From Gordius sp. MW1 (Eukaryota; Nematomorpha; Gordioida; Gordea; Gordiidae), in the NCBI GenBank assembly GCA_964036665.1, contig OZ038529.1:8540501-8604500 (forward strand): a stretch of DNA of 64,000 bases. Reading direction: 5' to 3'. This document shows positions 1 through 11,514 of the stretch, piece after piece. The position numbers and the translations under genes are program-made. Every line of letters begins with the position of its first letter. Position 1 is the stretch's first letter. A model generated the notes under the pieces. It searched no databases and was not told the DNA's origin. It saw nothing but the letters and a program-made list of their open reading frames with translations.

Positions 1-293
1 CCTATAGGCATTCTCGCCCCTTCTCACCTTTCTCGCCCATAAATTGCATAGCAAATAAGCTACATTTATACGTAGAATAGATGAGTCGTCTCCTCTTCCC
101 TTCCCCCCCCCCCTTCCCATCTCCCCCTTCCCATCTCCCCCTTCTCCGGGGGTCTGGGGGCGGAGCCCCCAGGAGATGGGGGTTTGGGGGCAGAGCCCCC
201 AACGGGGGACTGGGGGCGGAGCCCCCAGCAGGGGGTTTGGGGGCGAAACCCCAAGGGGGTCTGGGGGCGAAGCCCCCAGTTACGCCCGAAGGG
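1..293. repeat. End module of a palindrome-family element with GC-rich hairpin cluster
   Basis: The first ~110 bases match the terminal module of the large palindrome at 5758-13816: a CCTATAGGCATTCTC start, a CACCTTTCTCGCCCATAAATTGC stretch split by small changes, a TTTATACG block, then a pyrimidine-rich tract. From about 140 to 293 there are about five hairpin units of 30-35 bases, each built on CTGGGGGCGGAGCCCCCAG or a variant, ending in a small GCCCGAAGGGC hairpin followed by a T-run. A similar GC hairpin block recurs at 40372-40431. Open frames here are low-complexity Pro/Gly reading of the repeat and are not genes. The rest of this copy presumably lies left of the window. Confidence 0.6.
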
Positions 294-344
294 CGTATTT
301 TTTTACTATTATGATTATTCCTGTTACTACCATTGATAATATGG

Positions 345-830
345 CTTTTTGGCCGTCCACTGGCTGCTGACCAATGGAAGAAAATGACCATTGACCAAAA
401 TGTTAATCAAGAAATTTTTTTTTCATTTTTTTTGCCTTTTATGTATTAATATACTGTCTCTTGGTACTGACCAATGAAAAAAATGATCATTGGCCAAAGT
501 GTGAATCGAAAATTTTTTTTTTCATTTTTTTTTGACTTTTATGTATTTATATCGCCTTTTAACGTATCCTGGCTGCTGACGAATGGAAAAAAATGACCAT
601 CGGCCAAAATGTGATTCGAAAACTTTTTTTTCTTTTTTTTTACTATTATGAATTTATATCCACTTTTACCGTGTCCTGGCTGCTGACCAATGGAAAAAAA
701 TGACCATTGGCCAAAATGTGATTCGAAATTTTTTTCGGTTTTTTTTGACTGTTATGAATTTATATCCACTTTTACCATGTGTCCTGGCTGCCGACCAATG
801 CAAAAAAATGACCTTTGGCCAAAATGAGCA
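345..830. repeat. Minisatellite, about 108-bp unit, five copies
   Basis: Five diverged tandem units begin near 353, 463, 571, 678 and 785. Each carries GGCTGCTGACCAATGG, an A-run, then GACCATTGGCC, so that CCAATGG and CCATTGG can pair as a hairpin, followed by a T-rich tract and TTTATGxATTTATAT. Copies 3 and 4 are the most alike. No coding potential. Confidence 0.8.
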
Positions 831-1851
831 TCAAAAATTTATTTATTTGTAGTTGGAAAATTATTGTTCATTATTTATAAATAACTATTTTAATCCAACT
901 ATTCAATAATTTTTATAGCAATTGTCAAGTTGCCAGATAATTACCGTAAATTGATGCATTCTTTTACTATCAATACGACTTATAAGATTTAATATTAATT
1001 GCTATGCAATTTATTTTTAACTATTTCATTTTAACTTAGAAGATAAAATTTTAACGGAAATATTTGTTTAAAAATAGATATAAATGATTGTACTTCCATC
1101 TGATATTTCATTTTATAATTAAAGTTATGTCATAAATCTAATGTCAATAAAACCTTGAAACTTGGGGTAAAAATGCAGATAGCCGGGCCCCCTGCCCACC
1201 CCCTAGCTACGCCACTGCTGACACCCCCACGCTACGCCCATGTTATCCAACGTTATTTTTTATTTTATGGAAAAGGGAGGGGGTGGACTGGATTTAATTT
1301 AAAATTTTATAAATATAATGTATTTTGATGCGTTCCGAAATCTTAAAAATAAAGATGAACCATTAGTAGTTAAAATGATAAATGAAATTTTTTAATAATC
1401 TAAATTTAAAAAAATTAAAGATGCGCTTTCTTTTATTTTTTTGTTCAAAATTTTGGTGAAATGAAAATACTTCGAAGTGCTTGCAATTATAAAATCTTAA
1501 AAGCACTGTATTTCATTTGTTCTAAGGCCAAGGATCCAATGCAAATCAAGTCTTCTTTCCAATTTTATTTAGATTTTATATAAACAAGTTCACCGAAAAC
1601 GAAATATAAGTTTGCTTATTTTTATTCGTTGTAGCTAACTTCCTTTATTTAAATTACAAATTTATGATTAATCTTTATGTTGTGCGCTTTGTTAAGTTGC
1701 TGGCCAGACTGCCTTCAGAAAGATTTAATCATGCGCGGCGCGTTACTTTATAATGTGTTTTTGTAGTAAGGCGTGCGTTTTAGTTGCGAGGGAAGAAGGA
1801 AAGGAAACATGTGGGGGAGTAAGGGTCCCCACATTATCGATTAATTTATTA
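831..1851. other. Non-genic AT-rich stretch
   Basis: No gene seen. It holds one copy of the AATTGCTATGCAATTTAT hairpin motif (about 997-1014) and a fragment of the hAT-like MITE family near 1170-1240 (AGCTACGCCACTG, CTACGCCCATG). The ~150 bases before 1850 are slightly less AT-rich and flank the Tc1/mariner insertion. Confidence 0.5.
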
Positions 1852-3779
1852 CAGCGTTTACCTCAACTTTTGCACTTCGTGTTCTTCTCCTGCACACTAG
1901 TAGGGGAGAAAAGGGGTAATCAATCATAGCGTCTAACATGAATTGCTCATTCCTTCTCTCCCCTTCGCATGTAACACACTCCTTCCCCAACCTTCCATGT
2001 TATTTTGTAACTCATACACCATATTTTGCACTTTTTTATAAAATGGTTGTTTTTTGTATAAATTAGTGAATTTTTTTTTCAAATTTTTTTCAAATATAGT
2101 TTTAATTAATTTAACTTAAATTTTTTTAATGATTAATTTTTTTAATTTAAAGTTTATTCAACCTTAAAAATGAAATTTTGTCATGTATACGTTTATTGTC
2201 GAAAAATTATTGTAAAATACAATAAAATATGCATATATGTATATAAAACAAATAAAATGCATGTAAAATTTAATAATCAATATTTTCATTATTCAAACAC
2301 GGGTCAATATATGTTTTCATATGGGAAAAATAGTTTCGACAATCTTCTGAAGTAATCTAACGATTAATGTACTAATGTATATACATATGTAAAATTAAAT
2401 TACCTCGGATTTAGAATTTTCTACCAGTGTTAATAAATCCCTCTCATTTTGAGGTTCGCCTTTTCTCACGATGAACTTCAATTTGCTAAAGACCTCCTAT
2501 ATAGGATTTAAAAAAGGGGAATGGTGGTAAATATAAAGCTTTGCTAAGGTATTTTTTACTAACAAGGAATGGTGGAATGGAACATTGTCCATTACGATAA
2601 TGCAGTTTTGAATATTTTTATTCGTTAGGTATTCGAATAATTCAATTAAAAAGTCGTTAAATTTAGCGCTATTGTAGGCACCGTTTAAAATTTTGTAATA
2701 AATTAATTCTTCCTTTGTTATTGCACAGCACATGCTTAAATTTCGGCTTTTAAGGGCTTTAACCTTCTTTATTGCCCTTTCGTTAGTAGCCGCCCTTCCA
2801 TAAATAGCCCTCATCGATACATTGAACCCCGTTTCATCCATGAATATAATGTTAAGATCGAGGGCTAAAAAACGTCAAAACTCTTGCATATATTGCCGTC
2901 TTTTATTAATAACGTCTTCATCATTGCGCCTTTCAGGAATCATTGCTATGCGCTTAAATGAATAATGGAAACCTTTTTTTCCCCGGGCGATTGTAGTAGG
3001 ACAAACATCGAGATTGTATTTATCCTATATTTTTTTCCTTAAATCTTTAGGGACAGCGAACAATTTTTGTCAATTTCATCAAGGATGAAATTGACATGTG
3101 GTACATCTAATTTTTTTTGTCGCCCAGCACACTTTTTGGCGTAATCTCTCCCTTCTTCGTAAAAATTTTTAACAGCTCTCATTGCTTGAAACCGCGATAT
3201 ATCTAGTAATTTTGCGATTTCAACATAGGATTTTCCATCTTGGCTAAGCTTTATTGCCAATTTTCGAGTTTGCTGATCCATCATTTTAAAAATACCAAAA
3301 TAATGAACAAATTTAGACGGAAAAAAAATTATGAAAGGCGCAGGGTCAGTTGCAAGAGTTCCCAAAACACATTTCACAGTAACAAATGGGTGAGGTACAT
3401 GCCACATGCCAAATAAGGAGACGGAAAGAATTTGTGAAATTAGATTTTCGTCCAGGAAATATTTTTAAGGCTGAATAAACTTTGAATTAAAAAAATTAAT
3501 CATTAAAAAAATTTAACTTTAATTAATTAAAACTATATTTTAAAAAAATTTGAAAAAAAATTCACTAATTTATACAAAAAATAACCATTTTATAAAAAAG
3601 TGCAAAATATGGTGTATGAGTTGCAAAATAACATGAAAGGTTGGGGAAGGAGTGTGTTACATGCGAAGGGGAGAGAAGGAATGAGCGATACATGTTAGAC
3701 GCTATGATTGATTACCCCTTTTCTCCCCTACTAGTGTGCAGGAGAAGAACACGAAGTGCAAAAGTTGAGGTAAACGCTG
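1852..3779 (-). mobile_element. Tc1/mariner-like DNA transposon with about 320-bp terminal inverted repeats
   Basis: Terminal inverted repeats span about 1852-2172 and 3466-3779, beginning CAGCGTTTACCTCAACTTTT, and are highly similar along their length. A TA dinucleotide flanks each end (1850-1851 and 3780-3781), the target duplication expected of the IS630-Tc1-mariner superfamily. A degenerate transposase gene on the minus strand lies between. TIRs this long are unusual for mariner but known in some Tc1-like groups. The few differences between the two TIRs indicate moderate age. Confidence 0.85.
2410..3287 (-). pseudogene. Tc1/mariner-like transposase, degenerate
   Basis: The N-terminal part (from Met near 3287, MDQQTRKLAIKLSQDG) has a helix-turn-helix with SYVEIAKLLDISR, fitting transposase DNA binding. 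The catalytic part (2841-2497) has the first Asp in FMDETGF, the second in IVMDNVPFHHS, and the SPFLNPI block normally followed by Glu. The reading frame is closed by at least three stops: one after the N-terminal domain near 3039, one shortly before FMDETGF, and a TAG directly after NPI where the family has Glu. The spacing from the second Asp to that position is about 30 residues, shorter than the usual 34. The copy should be inactive. Confidence 0.85.
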
Positions 3780-5757
3780 TATAAAGGGGAGAGAGGGAGT
3801 GGAGGGTTAGGCTTCACGCCATAAGTCACTGTCGTGAACGTTGCTGCTATCTCGTTTATGTGCAGGCAATCCGAGCTGACATAACATTTTAATTGCTATG
3901 CAATTTATGGGCTCGCTTTTGCTTTTGTTTGTCACGCTTGTTTGTCCGCGTTTATATTAGGTTTTGTTTACCAGTATAGATAAGGAGGGGAATTGCTTGC
4001 TCTAAGTGATTAATGCATTAGAAAGAGGTGCCCCACCCCTCATCTCTATCTCCCTCGCTGTGTTATTTTTTAAATTAATGCATAAGAGGTACCCCACCCC
4101 TCATCTCTATCTCCCTCGGTGTGTTATATATAAGATTTGTTAAATTATCTATTACACCCATAGATTACACCGGCTTTCTGACTGTTTCTTTAATTGCTAT
4201 GTAAATGTAATGTATGTTGTTACTATTGTCCTTATGAAGAAACAACTGAGGTATCCTTTAGGGCTATTTACATATTTTAACTCAAGGAAATAATAACTTA
4301 TCGCGAAGATCAAGAGATTTACATTACATTTATCATCAGATTCAGAAGCATATATCATAAATATTATAAATATATATAACCGCATTATATTCTCCAGTTA
4401 TTCCACTTATATACCTTGCTGTAAAGTTCTATTCCAATTATCCCCTTCATAACTTTATTTAATAGGTAAGTACTAAATTAATAAATAATTTTTCATTATT
4501 TTTTAAATTTTTTTTTATATTTTATAAAATATTTTCAATTTTTCCAATCCTACCCCTCCTTAAGACTATAAAATTAATATACAGAAAAATATAATTTAAA
4601 TTTTTTCAAAACATGGAAATTGTAAAATCTAATACAATCTCAATCCATGGATCGATGCCTGCACATTAATTTTAATATATTTTTGCATACAACACACTTA
4701 ATTATTTGGAAATAAACTTTTATCAAATAAAGGAAAAAAAAATATTAAATAAAATAACAATGATCTTTTATAAGACACAAAAACTTTGAGGCAAAATTGT
4801 TGTATCATTGTTAGTTGAATTTCCATTTTTTTGCATTGTCTTTGAAAAGTAAATATTGTTTCACAATCCCCCTTCGTCACTCTAACTTCAAGTATTATCA
4901 AGGGCATAGCTAGGAGGAAACAGGGGCACCATTTTATATACCAAAAAATTGCCTCCCATTTCTAACTAACTTTGCCCTCAAATATTTATTTTCTAATAAA
5001 AAGTATATATCGTGTATTTAATTTGCAGAATTTACTATAGAAATTTTTGTTGAATGCACCTGCCAACCCTATTTTATAAGTTCATCTTTATTAAATGAAA
5101 ATTTTGAAAATAATGTTTTATTCAAGATTAATTCCCATCTACTTCCCCCTGTTTCTATGATCAATTGTAATTATATATATTATATTGTTTACAGCTGATT
5201 TAGTTTGTAAAAAAAGCTAAAATTTTTATTGAATTAGATTTTTAATGGACTATTTCTATTAACTATAATTTGATCTTTTTTATTCTTGATGACTTTTTTA
5301 TTTTAGAGCAATGGGAAGTTTTTATATTTAATACACTTTTTAAAGGTCCCTTCATTCTTCCTTCCTTTAATGACATTAATAGAATTAGGGTCAAAGAAAG
5401 AAATAAATTTACCTAATAATGACTAATTGGCCCCGCCTCCGGCACTCCTTTATGTTTTTTTAAATCCAATAGAAGTTTTATTGCCACTTTGTTAATAGTA
5501 TTTGCATTTTTTTCCTTATTTAACGCTCAAAAAATGACAAAATTAAATTTTTTAATTTATTTAGCCACATTCTATTAAACGTATAAAACAACCTCGATCG
5601 AAAACTATTGGACCGGATTGCCAACAACTCTACAAAAAAAGTAAATTAAAATTAATAAATTTTTTAAATTTGTTTTAGTAAAAATACTTTATTCTAGAGA
5701 ACTGCAAAGTCACTTTTTTCACCCCGAACCCGACCTAACCCGAAAGCATTTTAAAAA
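3780..5757. other. Non-genic stretch with small repeats
   Basis: No gene seen. A copy of the AATTGCTATGCAATTTATGG motif lies at 3891 and a partial one near 4192. A ~55-bp direct duplication (core GTGCCCCACCCCTCATCTC / GTACCCCACCCCTCATCTC) is at about 4011-4068 and 4076-4128. A fragment resembling one hAT-like MITE end (GGGCATAGCTAGGAGG) starts near 4902. The remainder is AT-rich. Confidence 0.5.
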
Positions 5758-5971
5758 CTCGGGCCTTCGGCCCTCGTGGGAAGGGGGAAGGGGAGGAGGG
5801 AAGGGAAGGGGGAACTCATCTACACTCCGTATAAATGTATCATAATTGCTATGCAATTTATGGGCGAGAAAGGTGGGAAGGGGTGAGAATGCCTATAGGC
5901 GGGGGGTATTAAATGTAAAACAATTAGTTAATTATTAATACAAATTTTCGATTTAATTATCAAAAATTGCC

Positions 5972-6066
5972 CTCTCCGGGATTCGAACTCACATTAGTAG
6001 AGCCAGCCTTTGTAGCGGCACGGGGAACCATTGAAGTAGAGGTATAGGCCTTTGTAGGGGAGAGCA
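5972..6066 (-). other. tRNA-like/Pol III B-box sequence, left arm
   Basis: Read on the minus strand, the sequence GAGTTCGAATCCCGG followed by AGAGGGC and a T-run resembles a TpsiC arm/B box, 3' acceptor strand and Pol III terminator. The upstream CTCTCCCC could be a partial 5' acceptor. A regular T-stem and anticodon arm could not be drawn, so this is a tRNA-derived or pseudo-tRNA sequence at best. Confidence 0.3.
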
Positions 6067-6823
6067 TACAGTAATTATCGATGTTAACCAAATGAATTAT
6101 TTATTACTAATTCTTTTTTAGGGGAAAAGGTCATACTTAGGTTTTTTTAACTAATGGGTGTCAAAGGTTGTTAATATGAGAAAAGCGAAAATACCCTAAA
6201 GACGAGGAAATTATAAGAAAATTAAATATAAAACGATATTCTTGATAAGTGAAAGTGAGCAAAAGCTATTAATCTTAAGCATTGCTGAAAAAGAACACCT
6301 ATTTAGAACCACAAATTTGGACAGTCTTAAATCATTCATTTTTTTACGTTTTATTTTCGAGATGCGTTATTTTTTTTATTTATAACTATAACGAGCTTAT
6401 TAAATTAGAGGCAAATTTTAGATTTAAGTATTTTAAATTAATTTTAACAATGCTTTGCACGTCGCCTTGCATATCGACAATGTTGGTATGTTTATTTGTT
6501 TATCTATCATATTTAAGATATTTGATAAATAATAAGAGTCCTCTCAAACTTTATGCAGTCTTTTTAGTTTAGTATCTTATATTCAACCAATAAGGCTCTG
6601 AGGTACTAATCGGTCAATTTATATATACATATCCAAATTAGCAAAAAAGCACACAACATGGGAATGTTTCTAAAAGCGCGAGTTATATTTATTTAAGAAA
6701 TTGGTTATGTTTTACGGTATCGAGAATATTTATTTGTTACAACTTTATATATTGTAAAATAAACGAAGGTAGTTGAGTAAAAGTTGGAGAGACAAAAATG
6801 ACAAAGCAATTGTGGAAAAAAGT

Positions 6824-7353
6824 TTAAGGATCCTCGTTTGCTGTAATAGTAGCAGTGTCCATTGATTCGGTGAATGGATTAGTTTCCTTTCTTTTGATAT
6901 TTGAACTTGGCATTGCTTCCTTTATTTCCTGCGTAGTTTTTGCCGCCGTACACATTGGCACCGGATGCGATCGCCGACAAACCTGACAAAATGGTGGTTG
7001 ACCCGGCGCCCGGTGTCTTCGTTGGCGTCTCTGTCTGTAAATAATGTGTCCTCTTTGGGACCTTGTTGGCATGGTGCTTTGATGATGGATATCAACGGTT
7101 TCATTATAAGATGGTTCTCTAGGTGAGATAACGCGGATAGTTGGATCGTTGTTTCCACGCACCATAACTTCGAAATGGATTGGTACATATGCACCGACTC
7201 CATTTGAATTCATTGTTTTTAATTTTATTTCTAAGGAAAAATGCATGGTGTGCCTGTAATTAAGATTATATTATCAATGGTATCAACAAGAACAAAATAT
7301 TAATTTAACTTAAAAAATAATTTTAAAATTTAACACAATACTTACTGAGACAT
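6824..7353 (-). CDS. 145-aa zinc-knuckle-like protein, left-arm copy (two exons)
   Basis: Exon 1 is 7346-7353 (ATGTCTCA, donor GTAAGT) and exon 2 is 7253-6824 (acceptor TTACAG). Splicing keeps frame and gives MSQHTMHFSLEIKLK at the start. A TATATATA box lies ~55 bases upstream of the ATG and AATAAA ~90 bases past the stop. The protein has a basic Arg-rich tract (YRQRRQRRHR) before a compact CQVCRRSHPVPMC motif, a CX2CX3HX4C variant of the retroviral-type zinc knuckle, so nucleic-acid binding is likely (inference). Nothing else is recognisable. It differs from the right-arm copy by only about three residues. Similar short zinc knuckles occur in some retroelement Gag proteins, but nothing else Gag-like is present. 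Confidence 0.65.
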
Positions 7354-7499
7354 GTTGATAGGGAGAATAATACGGGAAAATTAAATATGGGTAGGTAAGG
7401 AGTCGTTTTTCGTATATATAGGGAAATGGTTGAAGGGTCAATCGACTGTGGTAAAATAATATAATACATATGGGTGGGGTTAAGGGATAAGTACATGTC

Positions 7500-8075
7500 C
7501 TGTGGACAATATGTTTGGTAAGGGTTTTTAGGTTTTTACCTTAAAGGGTTGTACTTAATTTCATGAAACAATACTTGACAAGTGGTGGGTAATATGTTAT
7601 GTAAGGGTTTTTTAGGTGTTTCCGGTGGTTTGTTTTTGTAATTTTTTAATAGTTTCATCCTGTGTGAAAAGCCCAAAGGGTTTTACTTAATTTCATGAAA
7701 CAAATACCAATGTGTGTGGGGTTACCAATTAAACAACGTATTAGTAACTAGATAATTGCCTACCCACATGTAAACAATACATATGGGTGTGCATGGGCGT
7801 AGCCAGCTTTCGGATTAGGGGGGGGGGCGAGCAAAAAATAGTCGCCGAGTCTAAGTGAGAGCAAAAACAAAAAAAAACAAAAAAAAGGTCGCCAATTTCA
7901 ATTAGGGGGGGGGGGGCGAAACACAATTTTTTCCAATTTTTACAAAAATTTACATTAAAAAAAAAGAAAAATTCCCTGCCTACGCCCATGGGTGTGGTTA
8001 AGAGATAATTACATCTCCTGTGGGGAATATGTTTGGTAAGGGTTTTTAGGTTTTTACCTTAAAGGGTTTTAATGG
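7500..8075 (-). repeat. Diverged direct repeats upstream of arm gene, left arm
   Basis: Blocks containing AAGGGTTTTTAGGTTTTTACC and TTAATTTCATGAAACAA recur near 7510-7575, 7600-7700 and 8030-8070, upstream of the 145-aa gene and interrupted by the MITE at 7793-7989. The mirror block is at about 11515-12090. The spacing suggests promoter repeats or iteron-like sites, but no function can be assigned. Confidence 0.5.
7793..7989. mobile_element. hAT-like MITE (GGGCGTAGCC family) in left arm
   Basis: Ends ATGGGCGTAGCCAGC / CCTACGCCCAT are flanked by near-identical GGGTGTG(C/G). The interior is G-run and A-rich. The same insertion sits at the mirror position in the other arm, so it predates the arm duplication. 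Confidence 0.7.
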
Positions 8076-8374
8076 GCAATTATCAGAATTTAAAATTTGG
8101 TTTTTGAAATGATATAAGAGGAGACAAAAATTAATGTGAGTTGAAAAAATGAAAAAATAGCGTAAAATATTAAGTATTCTATAGTGTTTTTCTACAATAA
8201 GTAAGATTGTTAAACATTGTTTTATAATAAAGAGATGGTTTTAAAGAATTAATTATTCGGTATCTTAAATCTTAATGTTATATAAATAGAACAACTAAAT
8301 ACAAATTTTTATTTATGTTATCGTAATTATAATCATGAAACGATTAATTATTAAAATATTCATTTGGTTAGGCA

Positions 8375-9529
8375 TTAAAGGGGCAAGCCAGCTTCTCTCC
8401 TTCGCCGAAACCACTCCCTTATTTCGGTTGCCTCTGCATCCGAGGGGTTTATTTGAAAATATCCAAATTGTGTCATTGACAGTGACCGTCCATTAAAGTC
8501 GGATACGCGAGCGTCTTTTATAAAGATCGCATCGTGTATGTTGGCATCATCGAAGACTTCAGCCTGGGCACCTAATTAATTAATAAGATGTAATAAACAA
8601 ATGTCCAAAAAAAAGAACTATCTAAACTTAGGAAATTTTTCACACATTATTATTAATTTTTTCTGTACAAACCTAGTATTAATTTATAATTGCAATCTAA
8701 CTTAGTAATTACGCTATTTATAGAACAATTAATTAACTAGCTTAGTACATTTAAACGCCTTGGATTCTTGATTACCCTGCTTAATTTTAGGAACCTAAGG
8801 AATCTAATCTTACGCTAACATTAATCATATACCCCAAAGACTGATCTTTATGGATGATGACGTTTGATCCGTTATTGTCACATCTCTCTTGGTTAGCTCT
8901 TTATTAAGTTCTTACTAAAAATCTTCTTGGGGCTATCTACTGCCATGATAATACCTTTAACATCTGGTATAAAAAAACAAATATTAGCAAGTTGTTAATA
9001 TTTACTAAAAACACTCGGATACTGACAAGAGCATGTAAAAAATTAATAACTTACCGACCAGTTCACCTTTCTCAAATCCTAATATTTCATTGATAGGGAC
9101 GAACCTATATATTGCTGTATTTAAAATATCAATATTATCTTCACAAGGGTCAATTATTGACCCGCTGTGTAAGATTAATTCGAAATCATTTTTAATGGAA
9201 GAATATTTTTTGTTCGCTATTTTTATAATAGCTTTCGAGATGAAATAAACCTATAGAAAAATAAATTATCAATTGTTAATTTTTACTTTTTCTGTCTGTA
9301 TTAAATCATAAAATTTGTTGACTTCTTCCTTAAAGCCGGTTATCTTTATATCCCCACTTTTGTCTCTTGCATCCAACGTAAAAAAAGATCCTTCCCCTTT
9401 TCAGTCTTTCCAAAATCTTTTTGGTGATTTATTTAATATTTTAACCTTAATTGACCATCTATTAATTATTAAGTATATAAACAAACGAATAAAAATCTAA
9501 CTCTTTCAGGAATGGAATCAATTCCGAAA
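8375..9529 (-). pseudogene. RPA1-like pseudogene fragment, left arm
   Basis: The minus strand encodes the two central OB folds (DNA-binding domains A and B) of the replication protein A large subunit. Recognisable stretches include WSIKVKILNKSPKRFW, DKSGDIKITGFKEEVNKFY, VYFISKAIIKIANKKYSS, CEDNIDIL, the strand ending KISLWG, and DARVSDFNGRSLS, in RPA1 order. At least three spliceosomal introns with GT/AG ends remain, so the piece came from genomic DNA, not a processed transcript. N-terminal and C-terminal RPA1 domains are absent. The frame is broken, and breaks are shared with the right arm. This copy keeps an open final segment (FQINPSDAEATEIREWF) that is interrupted in the other arm. Confidence 0.8.
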
Positions 9530-9571
9530 TTTTGATTATTGGTTCAGTATCGGTTCTACCTACAAAATCAA

Positions 9572-10014
9572 GATATTAGAATTACAATTAATAGATTTGC
9601 AAGGGCGCATAAATGGCGGGCACCTAAGGACGGGCTTTTTAGCATAATATTTTAAACGGGCCGGAGCCAGACGGGCTTAATAATTAATGGAACGGGTTGG
9701 GGCGGGCCTTAGATTGTTTTAATGACCTTGCACGGGTTAATTTTTAAAGCGCTAAATTTGACTTTAAACATTTTTATTCTATTTGTTATAGATTTACGGT
9801 GTAATTGGAGAACTTAATAACAATGGATCAAAATTTGCCATAAAATTTAATTTAGATGTAGTGTATTAATTTATATAAATTAATCAAATCAATGTAAAGT
9901 GCTTATTGAAAGTTTAAATTAAATAATTCTAGGGGAGTCAGGGTCTAAAATCTAGATCGATTCACTTACTTGAAGTTGGTAGTTTTTTTATCAGGGTCTT
10001 CCGTTTTTCCTAAA
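9572..10014. other. Unique spacer of the palindrome
   Basis: No palindromic partner and no gene. It contains a run of GGGC/CGGGCC blocks (about 9600-9740) in AT-rich DNA, similar in style to the (C)CCGCCCGAA-rich ends of the hAT-like element at 39542-42096. Confidence 0.5.
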
Positions 10015-10056
10015 TGATTTTGTAGGTAGAACCGATACTGAACCAATAATAAAAAT

Positions 10057-11209
10057 TTCGGAATTGATTCCATTCCTGAAAGAGTTAGATTTTTATTCGT
10101 TTGTTTATATACTTAATAATTAATAGATGGTCAATTAAGGTTAAAATATTAAATAAATCACCAAAAAGATTTTGGAAAAACTGAAAAGGGGAAGGATCTT
10201 TTTTTACGTTGGATGCAAGAGACAAAAGTGGGGATATAAAAATAACCGGCTTTAAGGAAGAAGTCAACAAATTTTATGATTTAATACAGACAGAAAAAGT
10301 AAAAATTAACAATTGATAATTTATTTTTCTATAGGTTTATTTCATCTCGAAAGCTATTATAAAAATAGCGAACAAAAAATATTCTTCCATTAAAAATGAT
10401 TTCGAATTAATCTTACACAGCGGGTCAATAATTGACCCTTGTGAAGATAATATTGATATTTTAAATACAGCAATATATAGGTTCGTCCCTATCAATGAAA
10501 TATTAGGATTTGAGAAAGGTGAACTGGTCGGTAAGTTATTAATTTTTTACATGCTCTTGTCAGTATCCGAGTGTTTTTAGTAAATATTAACAACTTGCTA
10601 ATATTTGTTTTTTTTATACCAGATGTTAAAGGTATTATCATGGCAGTAGATAGCCCCAAGAAGATTTTTAGTAAGAACTTAATAAAGAGCTAACCAAGAG
10701 AGATGTGACAATAACGGATCAAACGTCATCATCCATAAAGATCAGTCTTTGGGGTATATGATTAATGTTAGCGTAAGATTAGATTCCTTAGGTTCCTAAA
10801 ATTAAGCAGGGTAATCAAGAATCCAAGGCGTTTAAATGTACTAAGCTAGTTAATTAATTGTTCTATAAATAGCGTAATTACTAAGTTAGATTGCAATTAT
10901 AAATTAATACTAGGTTTGTACAGAAAAAATTAATAATAATGTGTGAAAAATTTCCTAAGTTTAGATAGTTCTTTTTTTGGACATTTGTTTATTACATCTT
11001 TTAATTAATTAGGTGCCCAGGCTGAAGTCTTCGATGATGCCAACATACACGATGCGATCTTTATAAAAGACGCTCGCGTATCCGACTTTAATGGACGGTC
11101 CCTGTCAATGACACAATTTGGATATTTTTAAATAAACCCCTCGAATGCAGAGGCAACCGAAATAAGGGAGTGGTTTCGGCGAAGGAGAGAAGCTGGCTTG
11201 CCCCTTTAA
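10057..11209 (+). pseudogene. RPA1-like pseudogene fragment, right arm
   Basis: Mirror of the left-arm fragment. Exon-like blocks are about 10057-10298, 10335-10530, 10623-10757 and 11013-11209, each bounded by GT/AG. They cover DNA-binding domains A and B of RPA1, with the intron interrupting the fold at EK/VYFISK and at LV-D-VKGI. Stops and one frame slip inside the blocks, mostly present in both arms, mean no working RPA1 is made. In plants Helitrons often carry RPA-like genes, and host RPA1 capture is the alternative; the retained introns favour capture of host DNA. A functional RPA1 should exist elsewhere in the genome. Confidence 0.8.
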
Positions 11210-11514
11210 TGCCTAACCAAATGAATATTTTAATAATTAATCGTTTCATGATTATAATTACGATAACATAAATAAAAATTTGTATTTAGTTGTTCTATTT
11301 ATATAACATTAAGATTTAAGATACCGAATAATTAATTCTTTAAAACCATCTCTTTATTATAAAACAATGTTTAACAATCTTAATTATTGTAGAAAAACAC
11401 TATAGAATACTTAATATTTTACGCTATTTTTTTCATTTTTTCAACTCACATTAATTTTTGTCTCCTCTTATATCATTTCAAAACCCAAATTTTAAATTCT
11501 GATAATTGCCCATT

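Noticed and set aside
81-370. Pro/Gly-rich proteins on both strands at the window start
   Set aside because: They are frame readings of the GC hairpin repeats; open in several frames because the repeat has no stops.
2170-2355. Plus-strand 61-residue frame inside the Tc1/mariner element
   Set aside because: Lies across the TIR edge, AT-rich and without similarity; the transposase is on the other strand.
6282-6572. 96-residue open frame in the left arm
   Set aside because: Not kept open at the mirror position in the right arm; hydrophobic AT-rich reading without family features.
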